From Selenomonadales bacterium 4137-cl (lineage in GTDB: Bacteria; Bacillota; Negativicutes; Sporomusales; UBA7701), in the NCBI GenBank assembly GCA_032334055.1, contig JAUOZS010000001.1, positions 1,710,501-1,774,500 of the forward strand: DNA of 64,000 nucleotides, written 5' to 3'. Each line of letters starts with the position of its first letter. Position 1 is the stretch's first letter. A program made the translations under genes and the position numbers. The notes under the pieces were generated by a model. It ran no database searches. It was not told where the DNA came from and saw only the letters and a program-made list of their open reading frames with translations. This document shows, in pieces, positions 15,768 to 26,918 of the stretch.

Positions 15768-16369
15768 AAGAATTCGCCGTCGTCGGCCGCCCTAATTCCG
15801 GCAAGACCCTTTTTACCCTCAACTTCGCCGCCTATCTCGGTTGCAAGACGGTCGACATTACCTTCCGCGCTCCGGACGGCCTGCTCGACTGCCGCCACTA
15901 TGTCGTCAACGAGGCGCGGCGGGAGCTGTGCGGGCCTATGACGCATAAAACCCGCGCCGTCCAGTCGGTGGTATTAAAGGTGCCTGTAGGAAAAACAGCC
16001 GTCAGCTTCAAGCTTTCCGACACCTGCGGCGTTAGCGAGCAGATCCACGGCGAGGAAGGAATCCGTCGCGGCATGGCCCAAACGCTCAGTCTTGTCCGTT
16101 CGACCGACTTCATTATCCATGTCGTCGATGTCGCCCTGGCCACGGACGCCTTCTTCGGCGGCAGCGCCAATATCGACCGGGAAATTTACAACTACGGCGT
16201 CAGTCGCAACCGCTACATCCTGCTCGCCAATAAGACCGACCTGCCCAGGGCGCGCGAAAACCTCGCCCCCCTCACAGCTGCCTTCCATCAGGCCGTCGTT
16301 CTGCCGGTATCAGCCCTCTACAGCACCGGCTTCGGAGAGGTGAAAGCCTATGTGGCCGCCAATGTCTGA
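15764..16369 (+). CDS. Small Era/TrmE-like GTPase in the spoVK operon
   Basis: A 201-residue protein starting at ATG 15764 inside the spoVK stop (4-base overlap). G1 is GRPNSGKT (residues 8-15), G3-like DTCGVSEQIHGEEG follows and G4 is NKTDLP near residue 156. It is a compact one-domain GTPase without KH or other tail. It overlaps the UbiA-like gene by 20 bases. Its place in the spoVK transcript suggests a role in spore formation; in the unexcised form it would need another promoter. The exact function is unknown. Confidence 0.8.
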   Translation: MKEFAVVGRPNSGKTLFTLNFAAYLGCKTVDITFRAPDGLLDCRHYVVNEARRELCGPMTHKTRAVQSVVLKVPVGKTAVSFKLSDTCGVSEQIHGEEGIRRGMAQTLSLVRSTDFIIHVVDVALATDAFFGGSANIDREIYNYGVSRNRYILLANKTDLPRARENLAPLTAAFHQAVVLPVSALYSTGFGEVKAYVAANV

Positions 16370-16940
16370 CGGGGTCACCACCGCCACGCTCGCCGCAACC
16401 CTCTGTTCACTGGCTATAAAACTCACCGACGACTGGCTCGACCGTGACAGGGACGCCGCCGTCGGCCGCGTCAACTGGTCGGCAAAACTCGGGGTCGGCG
16501 CTATGGTATATGCGGCGCTTTTTCTTGCCCTGGCCGCGGGCATAAACGCTTCGGTCAGCCTGGCCCTCTTTTTCGCCAGTTACGTCGTAGGCATGTTCAC
16601 CGACCTCGGTCGCCGCCTCCCCAGCCGCCTGACGGGCTGGCAGGAGTCACTGCTTGTGATGGCGGCCGGTACAGCTCTCTGCGGCTGGCGGACGATGCTG
16701 TTCGCCGCCCTGTTCGTCTCCGCCGTCCAGCTTATCGACGACTGCGTCGACCGAGCCGGTGACCGCCTTGCCGGCCAGCGCAACTTCGCCTGCCGGTTCG
16801 GAGCGGCGGAATGCCTCCTCGGCGGCCTCGCCCTCCTGCTGGCTTCCTGGTGGCTGGACGCCGGGCTGTTCGTCCCCGTGTTCGCCGGCGTAGCCGCCGT
16901 CTACTTCCTTGACCTGCGACTCAAGGAGGTGATGAGATGA
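16350..16940 (+). CDS. UbiA-like polytopic membrane protein with two Asp-rich motifs
   Basis: A 196-residue, mostly hydrophobic protein with about six membrane helices. GGAGAGGTG precedes ATG 16350, inside the GTPase gene. Two similar acidic motifs, DDWLDRDRD (residues 27-35) and DDCVDRAGD (130-138), match the DDxxDxxxD pairs that bind Mg-diphosphate in UbiA prenyltransferases. The protein is about 100 residues shorter than typical UbiA enzymes, so it may be a minimal or divergent member. The overlap on both sides points to an obligate operon with the GTPase and spoVK. Confidence 0.65.
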   Translation: MWPPMSDGVTTATLAATLCSLAIKLTDDWLDRDRDAAVGRVNWSAKLGVGAMVYAALFLALAAGINASVSLALFFASYVVGMFTDLGRRLPSRLTGWQESLLVMAAGTALCGWRTMLFAALFVSAVQLIDDCVDRAGDRLAGQRNFACRFGAAECLLGGLALLLASWWLDAGLFVPVFAGVAAVYFLDLRLKEVMR

Positions 16941-17161
16941 TTATCGATTACCTCCTGTTCGCCTTGGGAGCTTTTCTGTTCGGCTACTTGCTAGGCAAAC
17001 GCCTGGGAAGGGAAGAGGGCAGGGAGGAGGGCAAAGCCCTTGTACCCCTGCTCCTCAGGGAGCAGTCCTTCGCCCAGGGATACTGCGCGCTCTGCCACGC
17101 CGCCCGCCTGCCGGCGATAGAGCGGTCAGAAAACGCCCAGCGGGGCTTCTCAACACTTTAA
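16937..17161 (+). CDS. Small membrane-anchored protein
   Basis: A 74-residue protein whose ATG 16937 overlaps the upstream stop by 4 bases. One N-terminal helix (YLLFALGAFLFGYLLG) is followed by a charged stretch (KRLGREEGREEGK) and a CALCHAA motif. Unknown family. Last gene of the spoVK operon, ahead of a terminator. Confidence 0.7.
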   Translation: MIIDYLLFALGAFLFGYLLGKRLGREEGREEGKALVPLLLREQSFAQGYCALCHAARLPAIERSENAQRGFSTL

Positions 17162-17172
17162 TTTGGCACTTC

Positions 17173-17206
17173 AAAGAGGCGGTCGCGCCTCTTTCGCCTT
17201 TTTTTG
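17173..17206 (+). terminator. Intrinsic terminator of the spoVK operon
   Basis: Stem AAAGAGGC (17173-17180) pairs with GCCTCTTT (17187-17194); CGCCTTTTTTTG follows. Confidence 0.88.
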
Positions 17207-17261
17207 CAGGAAATAACGGCGATTGAACAAAATAAAGAGAGTTGGAGAAAGGATGATTTGA

Positions 17262-19071
17262 TTGCCGGACGTACAAGGAAATCTCAGCGGCATCCGCAAG
17301 AGCACGCGGGAGATACTGGAAAGCCTTTATAAAGTCGAAATCCCCGCCGGTGAGGCGATAACCGCCGATCTCGCCGCCCTCATGGCCCGTCTCACCGCCC
17401 AGCTCGGCCGCGAGCTTGCCGTCTATCTTAACCGGCGCGGTCAGGTTGTCAGCGTCGCCGTCGGCGACACCCGCACCGTCAGCCTGCCGGAAACGGCCGG
17501 CCGCCGCGCCGCCCACCGCCTGAGCGGCATCCGCTGCATCCATACCCACCCCACCGGCGACAGCGAGCTAAGCGCCCTCGACCTGACCTCGCTCAAGGAA
17601 ATGCGCTTCGACCTCATGGCCGCCCTCGGCGTCGACGAGCGCGCCTCAGTCGGTCAGGTCAGCTTCGCCTACATTTCCGGCTGGGAAGGGGAGGGGGAGG
17701 CGGCGATAGACACCGTCGGCCCCTTGTCACTCGACGATTTCGTCGCCATGGATCTCGCCTATCTGACCGGCCAGATCGACCGGCGCCTGGAAGAGCGCGG
17801 CAAATCCATAAGCCTGGCCGAAAAGGAACAGGCCATTTTGGTGGGGGTCGAGAGTCAGTCCGGCTGGGATGTGGCCGATTCGCTGGAGGAACTCGCCCAG
17901 CTGGCCGAAACGGCCGGCGCGACGGTTGTCGGTAAAATGTGGCAGAAGCGCGACCGCCCCGATGCCGCCCTGTTCGTCGGCCGCGGCAAAGTGCTGGAGA
18001 TTGCCGCCGCCCGGCAGGAGAAAGGCGCCAACCTCGTCATCTTCGACGACGAACTCTCGCCCGCCCAGCAGCGCAATCTCGAACAGTCCCTAGGCACCAA
18101 GGTGCTTGATCGCACCGCCCTCATCCTCGACATCTTCGCGCAGCGGGCCCGCACCCACGAAGGCAAGCTGCAGGTCGAACTCGCGCAATTGAAGTATAAC
18201 CTGCCGCGCTTAGGCGGCCAGGGCCTCGTCCTTTCCCGGCTGGGAGGCGGCATCGGCACCCGCGGCCCCGGAGAAACCAAGCTTGAGGTCGACCGCCGCC
18301 GCATCCGCGAACGGATAGCCGACATCGAACGGGAAATCCGGCTTATCCGCCGCCATCGGGAGCTCCACCGCCAGCGGCGCCAGGACGCGCGCATCCCCGG
18401 TGTCGCTCTCGTCGGCTACACCAACGCCGGCAAATCCACTCTTTTGAACGCTCTTACCGCGGCCGACGTCCTGGCCGAGGACAAGCTTTTCGCCACCCTC
18501 GATCCCACGACCCGCAAGATAACCCTACCCGGCGGCCAGGAAGCGCTGCTCACCGACACCGTCGGCTTCATCCAAAAGCTGCCTCATCAACTCGTGGCCG
18601 CCTTCCGCGCCACCCTCGAAGAAGTGGTTCAGGCCGAACTTCTGCTGCACGTCATTGACGCCAGCCATCCCCTTCATCAGGAGCAGAGCGACGCCGTGTT
18701 CCGTGTCCTCGGCGAGCTCGGGGCCGCCGACAAGCCCGTCATCCCCGTCTTTAACAAGGTCGACCGCCTCGACAACCCCCATCTTAAAGAGCGTCTGCTG
18801 CGCACTCCCGACAGCGTCGCGGTCTCCGCTCTCGGCGGCGAAGGTATCGCCGCCCTGCTCGACCGCATCCGCGCCTTCCTGCGTCGCCGGAGCGTGGACG
18901 CCGTTCTCCTCATACCCTACAGCGACAGCGGCGTGCTCGCCCGACTCTATGACCTCGGCGCCGTGAACGCCGCCGAATACACCGACGGAGGCATCCGCGT
19001 CAGTATCGCCCTTCCTCCCGAAGAAGCCGCCGTATTCCAACAATACTTAGTGACTGATGAGGTGCCGACAG

Positions 19072-19079
<8 letters not shown>
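17262..19079 (+). CDS. hflX: GTPase HflX with N-terminal JAMM-like domain
   Basis: A 605-residue protein; TTG 17262 follows GAGAAAGGATG. The C-terminal two thirds is HflX: the glycine-rich hinge (GGIGTRGPGETKLEVDRRR), P-loop GYTNAGKST near residue 385, DTVGFIQKLPHQLV and NKVD. HflX is a ribosome-splitting GTPase induced by stress. The N-terminal 180 residues are an extra domain. HTHPTGDSELSALD (residues about 93-106) fits the metalloprotease JAMM pattern HxHP-x6-SxxD, with a possible upstream Glu in RELAVYL. Standard HflX proteins are about 430 residues, so this is the long form. Confidence 0.93.
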
Positions 19080-22111
<3,032 letters not shown>

Positions 22112-22139
22112 TACCGATTATTTTATGGGAGGAATACGG

Positions 22140-22886
22140 ATGAAAAAAAGTGTCGACATTCTCGGTTTGCCGGTAATCAGCATCAGCGAAGGCCTTGAGC
22201 TCGGTACGGCCAAAAGCCTCGTTATCAACCCTGCCCAAGGCGCGGTCGCCGCGCTCGTCATCGACGACGGGAAATGGTATCTGGGCGCCAAGCTGTTGCC
22301 CTTCACCACCGTAACGGGTCTGGGCGAATCAGCGATTACCGTCGAAAGCGCGAGCAACATAGTGCCGGTCAGCGGCGCCCCTGATCTTGAAAAGCTTCTT
22401 GCCGCAGCCGTCACCGTCATCGGCGCCAAGGTACTCACCAAGGCGGGCCGTATGCAAGGCAAGATAACCGAAATTGCCGTCGATGCCGCCGGAAAGATCG
22501 TAAGTTGCGAAGTTGAAGAAGCTGACGGCAGTATTACTCATATTCCCACCCAGCGGGTCTTTACCTTCGCCAAAGACGTCGTCATTGTCGCCGACGGCGA
22601 CGCGCCCGCGCCTGCCGCCAAACCTGCTGAAACGCCTGCCGCCGCCCCTGCTCCCGCCGCCGCTCCGGCTCCGGCGCCTGCCGCTCCCGCGCCGGCCGCT
22701 GACGACGATTCCGCAAAAAAGTTTGACGACAAGCAGCGCAAATACCTTCTCGGCAAGAAGTCCAACCGCCGCATCGAGACAGATAACGGCGTGGTTATCG
22801 TCGAGCAAGGCGGCGAAATTACCGAAGAAGTAATCCAGAAAGCCAAGTTGGCAGGAAAGTTCGTCGAGCTTTCCATGAGCATCTAG
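22140..22886 (+). CDS. PRC-barrel domain protein
   Basis: A 248-residue protein with TGGGAGG before ATG 22140. The N-terminal half holds two PRC-barrel units (DILGLPVISISEGLELGTAKSL; then GKITEIAVDAAGKIVSCEV). An Ala/Pro linker (residues about 160-195) leads to a conserved C-terminal piece (KKFDDKQRKYLLGKKSNRR, then GGEITEEVIQKA). PRC barrels are small beta folds in RNA-processing and photosynthetic proteins. The specific function here is unknown. It sits 28 bases after the repeat protein, likely co-transcribed. Confidence 0.85.
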   Translation: MKKSVDILGLPVISISEGLELGTAKSLVINPAQGAVAALVIDDGKWYLGAKLLPFTTVTGLGESAITVESASNIVPVSGAPDLEKLLAAAVTVIGAKVLTKAGRMQGKITEIAVDAAGKIVSCEVEEADGSITHIPTQRVFTFAKDVVIVADGDAPAPAAKPAETPAAAPAPAAAPAPAPAAPAPAADDDSAKKFDDKQRKYLLGKKSNRRIETDNGVVIVEQGGEITEEVIQKAKLAGKFVELSMSI

Positions 22887-22898
22887 AAAAAGACCTTC

Positions 22899-22920
22899 CC
22901 CCGCGTCGCGGGGGTTTCCT
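22899..22920 (+). terminator. Possible terminator after the PRC-barrel gene
   Basis: CCCCCGC (22899-22905) pairs with GCGGGGG (22909-22915) and is followed by TTTCCTC, a weak T-tract. Confidence 0.5.
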
Positions 22921-22956
22921 CTCTCTACATCCTCCTTGACGATTGGAAGTGCCGCC

Positions 22957-24333
22957 GTGCAGCCAACGACATCAAAGCCTGTCGCCAAAAACATCATAAT
23001 CTTCCTTGGCGTCATCGTACTTTTCAGTGTCATAGGCACCGTGACGCTCAACACCGCCTTCACCGTCACCGATGACGTCTATGGCGGCGTACGTGTCGGC
23101 GATATCGATGTCGGCGGCTTAACCTTGCCGGCTGCGGAGCAAAAGATTGCCGACGCCTTTAACGCGTGGACGAAACACGAGCCTATAACCCTGATCTATA
23201 ACGACAAGCGCTGGACAATAGCTGCCGGAGAAATTGACCTTTCCATCGATGCCGCCGCCCTGGCCAAAAAGGCATACGCGGTCGGTCGGACGGGCAATAT
23301 ATTCCAACAGCTGCAGGAAAGATATCTGGCGATAAATCGCGGTCACACCGTCCCGCTGGCGGTAGGGTATAGCGACGACAAGCTCCGCGCAAGAATTGCC
23401 GCGATCGCCGCCACTGTCGACCGTGACCCGCGCAACGCCTCTCTCAAGGTAGTGGCCAACTTCAGCGTTTCCAAGGAGCCGGATGCTGTCGGCCTCAAGG
23501 TCGATATCGACAAAACTCAGGCCGACATCGCCGTCAAGCTTAACACCAAAATCCCCTTCGTACTGCCGCTGACCGTCGCCAAACTCGCACCGGCGATCAC
23601 CGCCCGCGACCTCGAAGGCATCGACGGCGTCATCGGCTCCTACACAACCCAGTTTAGCCCCGAAGAAAAAAACCGCTCCGCAAACATTTTAATAGCAGCC
23701 AGCAACCTTGACGACACCATCGTCAGACAGGGAGAAGTTTTTTCCTTCAACGCCATCGTCGGCCCCCGCCTGGCCAAAAACGGCTACAAAATAGCGCCCG
23801 TATTCATCAACGGCAAACTTGTTCCCGACTGGGGCGGAGGCGTTTGCCAGGTGAGCAGCACCCTTTACAACGCCGCGCTGCTGGCCGATTTAAAGATTGA
23901 GGAACGTACCCCGCATTTCCGGCCCCCGGGATATGTGCCGCTCGGTTTGGACGCCACCGTCGCCGACAATTACCTTGACTTCAGGTTTCGCAATACCTCG
24001 GGCCACAACATTTACATCCTCAGCGACGTCGCCGGCGATCAGGTCAACATCCATATCCTCGGCCGCTTGAAGTCCAACCCGCCGGAAATTCACATCGTTT
24101 CCGCCGATAAAAAGGTCTGGGAACCGAACACGGTCGTCAAGCAGGACCCCGACCTGGATCTCGGCAAAGAAGTAGTCGAAGTGGAAGGGCAGAAGGGGTT
24201 TCATATCAGCGCCTATCGCGTCAAGTACGCCGCCGGCCGCGAGATCGGTCGCGAGCTGATCTCCACCGACGAATACCAGCCCGAAGACCGGGTGGTTCGG
24301 GTCGGCACCAAAACTCCGGCCCCGAAAAAGTGA
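22957..24333 (+). CDS. VanW family protein with C-terminal G5 domain
   Basis: A 458-residue protein. GTG 22957 lies behind GGAAG; TTG 22936 is possible but has no ribosome site. One N-terminal membrane helix (residues about 15-37) anchors an extracytoplasmic region with a peptidoglycan-binding-4-type domain (to about 230). Then comes VanW, with its signature stretches GEVFSFNAIVGPR and GGGVCQVSSTLYNAAL. The last 55 residues fit a G5 domain (YRVKYAAGREIGRELIS, ending VVRVGTKT). VanW proteins are cell-wall associated and of unclear activity. Confidence 0.9.
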   Translation: MQPTTSKPVAKNIIIFLGVIVLFSVIGTVTLNTAFTVTDDVYGGVRVGDIDVGGLTLPAAEQKIADAFNAWTKHEPITLIYNDKRWTIAAGEIDLSIDAAALAKKAYAVGRTGNIFQQLQERYLAINRGHTVPLAVGYSDDKLRARIAAIAATVDRDPRNASLKVVANFSVSKEPDAVGLKVDIDKTQADIAVKLNTKIPFVLPLTVAKLAPAITARDLEGIDGVIGSYTTQFSPEEKNRSANILIAASNLDDTIVRQGEVFSFNAIVGPRLAKNGYKIAPVFINGKLVPDWGGGVCQVSSTLYNAALLADLKIEERTPHFRPPGYVPLGLDATVADNYLDFRFRNTSGHNIYILSDVAGDQVNIHILGRLKSNPPEIHIVSADKKVWEPNTVVKQDPDLDLGKEVVEVEGQKGFHISAYRVKYAAGREIGRELISTDEYQPEDRVVRVGTKTPAPKK

Positions 24334-24351
24334 ACCCCCTTTACCAGTCAT

Positions 24352-24380
24352 AAAAACGGCGTACAGCCGTTTTTATTTTT
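24352..24380 (+). terminator. Intrinsic terminator after the VanW gene
   Basis: AAAAACGGC (24352-24360) pairs with GCCGTTTTT (24366-24374); ATTTTT follows. Confidence 0.88.
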
Positions 24381-24449
24381 CCCGGCGAAAGGATGAGCAA
24401 GCGACAGCGCCGAATTATGGTACAGACAAGCCATGACGGGGGAAAAAGC

Positions 24450-25568
24450 ATGTCTGATGCAATCAGCCTGATAATCGGCCAACCGCTCCAGATAAAGACT
24501 CTGACCCCGCAAGCCACCAAACCGTACACCTCGCGGATCGTCGCCGAAACGCCCCACACCGTTACCGTGAGCATCCCCTACGACCAAGGACGGATAATGC
24601 TCCTGCCGGTGGGCAGCCGCCTGGAAATAACCATTAAACAGGGACTGCGCGATTACGTTTTCAACAGCGAAATCATCTCCCGCGACCTGGGAGAGACCAA
24701 AACCTACACTCTGATGCGCCCCCAGGCCATATCGCGTACAACTTCCCGCACCCTTAAAGAAGGCATGTCCAGGGTCATCGCCGTCACCAGCGGCAAAGGC
24801 GGCGTCGGCAAAACCACCTTCACCATCAACCTGGCTATCGCCCTGGCGGCGCAAAACAAAAGGGTATTCATCATCGACGCCGACCTTGGTACCGCCAATG
24901 TCGACGTTTTGTTGCGCCTCAGCGCAAAATACAACATCACCCACCTTCTGGCAGGCGATAAAAGCCTCCTCGACATTGCCGTGCCCGCGCCCGGCAACAT
25001 CGCCGTAATCCCCGGCGGTTCCGGTTTCCAGGCCCTGACCCAGATGACCGAGGCTCAGTTTGGCCGTCTCATCGCCAGCTTTAACCAACTCGACGGCCTG
25101 GCCGATCTGATTCTCCTCGACACCGGGGCAGGCATCTCCCGCGACGTTTCTAACTTCCTTTTAGCCGCCGACGAAACCATAATCGTCACAACCCCGGAAC
25201 CCCATGCCATAACCGATGCGTACGCCATCATCAAAGTCACCCACAGCCTCGCCTGCCAAACCAAGCAGATGCTGGTCGTCAACCGGGCTGAAAACCGTCA
25301 GGAAGCTGAAATTGCGGCCAACCGGCTGCTAGGAACGGTTAACCGCTACCTTGGCAAGGAGATCGAATACATCGGCTACATCGAAGACGACCCTCTCGTC
25401 AGCAAAAGCCTCAAACAACAGCAGCCTTTCCTGTTATCCGCCCCTCAGTCCGTTCCGTCCCGCAATGTCAGTTCAATCGCCGCCCGCCTCTTAAACAAGC
25501 CCGCGCCTGCGTCGTCGGGAATGTCGGGGTTTCTCGGAAAAATGCTCTCCCTGATGAAAGGGAGGTAA
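24450..25568 (+). CDS. YcgR-N/PilZN-like domain fused to a MinD/FlhG-type ATPase
   Basis: A 372-residue protein from ATG 24450, with GGGGG six bases upstream; ATG 24393 is a longer alternative. Residues about 1-100 (IGQPLQIKTLTP, VSIPYDQGRIMLLPVGSRLEI) resemble the N-terminal barrel of YcgR-type proteins that pairs with PilZ domains. From residue 112 a deviant Walker A (SGKGGVGKTTFTINLA) starts a ParA/MinD ATPase with DADLGTANVD and LLDTGAGIS. It is closest to FlhG/YlxH, which set flagellar number and place. No PilZ domain or flagellar gene is present, so a cargo-positioning role is inferred. Confidence 0.82.
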   Translation: MSDAISLIIGQPLQIKTLTPQATKPYTSRIVAETPHTVTVSIPYDQGRIMLLPVGSRLEITIKQGLRDYVFNSEIISRDLGETKTYTLMRPQAISRTTSRTLKEGMSRVIAVTSGKGGVGKTTFTINLAIALAAQNKRVFIIDADLGTANVDVLLRLSAKYNITHLLAGDKSLLDIAVPAPGNIAVIPGGSGFQALTQMTEAQFGRLIASFNQLDGLADLILLDTGAGISRDVSNFLLAADETIIVTTPEPHAITDAYAIIKVTHSLACQTKQMLVVNRAENRQEAEIAANRLLGTVNRYLGKEIEYIGYIEDDPLVSKSLKQQQPFLLSAPQSVPSRNVSSIAARLLNKPAPASSGMSGFLGKMLSLMKGR

Positions 25569-25593
25569 GAATAATTTACATAATATATTACGC

Positions 25594-25635
25594 ACATAAA
25601 ATAAAGAGGGCTTTGAAGCCCTCTTTATTTTATGT
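25594..25635. terminator. Bidirectional terminator between minD-like gene and lexA
   Basis: A perfect 18-bp stem (25594-25611 with 25618-25635) around a 6-base loop, with A/T-rich flanks on both sides, serves both convergent genes. Confidence 0.95.
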
Positions 25636-25636
25636 C

Positions 25637-26257
25637 TCAGTGTATTTTGCGGAAGACGCCGATAACCTTGCCGAGGATGGTAACCTCGCGGGAAATGATC
25701 GGCTCCAGGTAATCGTTCTCCGGCTGTAACCGGACATGGTCCTTTTCGCGGAAAAACCGTTTGACGGTGGCCTCGTCATCCCCGACCATGGCGACGACGA
25801 TTTCCCCGTTGCGGGCGGTATCCTGGTCCCGCACCAGCACATAGTCGCCGTCGAGGATACCGGCGTTGATCATGCTATCGCCGCGCACGGCCAGCATAAA
25901 CACGTTTTCCCGCCCCACAAGCTCGGTTGGCAGGGGATAGGTCTCCTCGATGTTTTCCATCGCCAGGATGGGCTGACCTGCCGTAACCCTACCCACAAGC
26001 GGCACAGGCGTCAACGCCTTCTGCCGCCAGGGAGTCTCATCGAGAACATCGATCGCCCGCGGCTTAGTGGGGTCGCGGCGGATAAAACCGAGCTCCTCGA
26101 GCTTTGCCAGGTGGCTGTGGACGGTGGAACTGGAACTTAGTCCGACCGCCTCGCCGATCTCCCTTACCGACGGCGGATAACCCTTGGCCCGCAACATATC
26201 TTTGATGTAGGCTAAAATCTGCTTTTGCCGCGAACTCAAGAAGCGTTCCTTGCTCAT
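25637..26257 (-). CDS. lexA: SOS repressor LexA
   Basis: A 206-residue repressor. ATG 26257 was chosen because GGGAG precedes it; seven upstream codons lack support. The N-terminal winged helix ([24 protein letters not shown]) binds SOS boxes. The C-terminal S24 domain shows the self-cleavage Ala-Gly bond (RVTAGQP), the nucleophile Ser ([10 protein letters not shown]) and the catalytic Lys (ATVKRF). DNA damage and RecA filaments trigger cleavage. Three candidate SOS boxes lie in the divergent region shared with the yneA-like gene, so LexA should repress both. Confidence 0.97.
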   Translation of the reverse strand: MSKERFLSSRQKQILAYIKDMLRAKGYPPSVREIGEAVGLSSSSTVHSHLAKLEELGFIRRDPTKPRAIDVLDETPWRQKALTPVPLVGRVTAGQPILAMENIEETYPLPTELVGRENVFMLAVRGDSMINAGILDGDYVLVRDQDTARNGEIVVAMVGDDEATVKRFFREKDHVRLQPENDYLEPIISREVTILGKVIGVFRKIH

Positions 26258-26328
26258 AAGCTCATCTCCCGCCTCCAAATTTACGTAACCTTATCGATAT
26301 CAATTATAACAGCTATTGGTAGAAAACG

Positions 26329-26342
26329 CAAACGTCTGTTCG
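26329..26342. promoter_or_regulatory. Candidate LexA box proximal to lexA
   Basis: CAAACGTCTGTTCG agrees with CGAACRNRYGTTYG at 12 of 14 positions and lies about 70 bases before the lexA start, suited to autoregulation. Confidence 0.6.
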
Positions 26343-26361
26343 GATTTTTTCCACAAACCCC

Positions 26362-26409
26362 TTGACCGAACATATGTACTATGGTATTATTAACTCGAAC
26401 ATATATTCG
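26362..26409 (+). promoter_or_regulatory. SOS promoter of the yneA-like gene with two LexA boxes
   Basis: TTGACC (26362-26367), a 17-base spacer and TATTAT (26385-26390) form a strong promoter. CGAACATATGTACT (26367-26380) covers the spacer and CGAACATATATTCG (26396-26409) covers the start region. LexA bound there would block transcription. Confidence 0.85.
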
Positions 26410-26420
26410 GGAGGCGCAGC

Positions 26421-26717
26421 ATGATGACGCGTAAAATCAACACGGAATCTCTCATCAAAATAGGCATGGTCGTCCTGTTCCTGTTTTACGCCTGGTCAGC
26501 CGGTGCCGGAGTAGACGCCAGCAGTCGTTCCGTCGAGGGCAGTTATCGTCTTGTGCAGGTTGCCGGGGGAGACACCGTCTGGTCTATAGCCGCCAGCGCC
26601 GCAGGCGAAAAGGACGACATCCGCAACATCGTCGTGGCAATAAAGAAGGCCAATAACCTCGATAACAATGTCCGGATCCATCCCGGTCAGGTGCTCAAAG
26701 TGCCGGTTAAAAATTAA
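26421..26717 (+). CDS. yneA: YneA-like SOS cell-division inhibitor (TM plus LysM)
   Basis: A 98-residue protein with GGGAGG before ATG 26421. One N-terminal helix (GMVVLFLFYAWSAGAG) is followed by a LysM domain (VQVAGGDTVWSIAASAAG, ending HPGQVLKVPV). This layout, the place divergent from lexA and the LexA boxes are those of YneA, which halts division during SOS by acting outside the membrane at the septum. Sequence identity to Bacillus YneA cannot be measured here, so the name rests on architecture and context. Confidence 0.85.
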   Translation: MMTRKINTESLIKIGMVVLFLFYAWSAGAGVDASSRSVEGSYRLVQVAGGDTVWSIAASAAGEKDDIRNIVVAIKKANNLDNNVRIHPGQVLKVPVKN

Positions 26718-26918
26718 AGGCCGCGAGTCACGGCTGAAAGCGCGGCGAAAAATCGACAAAAAACCGGCGTTTAGAAATTTATTTTACATTTTTACACAAA
26801 TATGTAAATAATGACAAATTTCGCAGCAGGAATCCGACATATCACCGCGAATATACGGATTTTGGAAACGGCTTCGATGATATGTGCCTGTTTTCAGATT
26901 TTTTGCAACGGTGATTTG

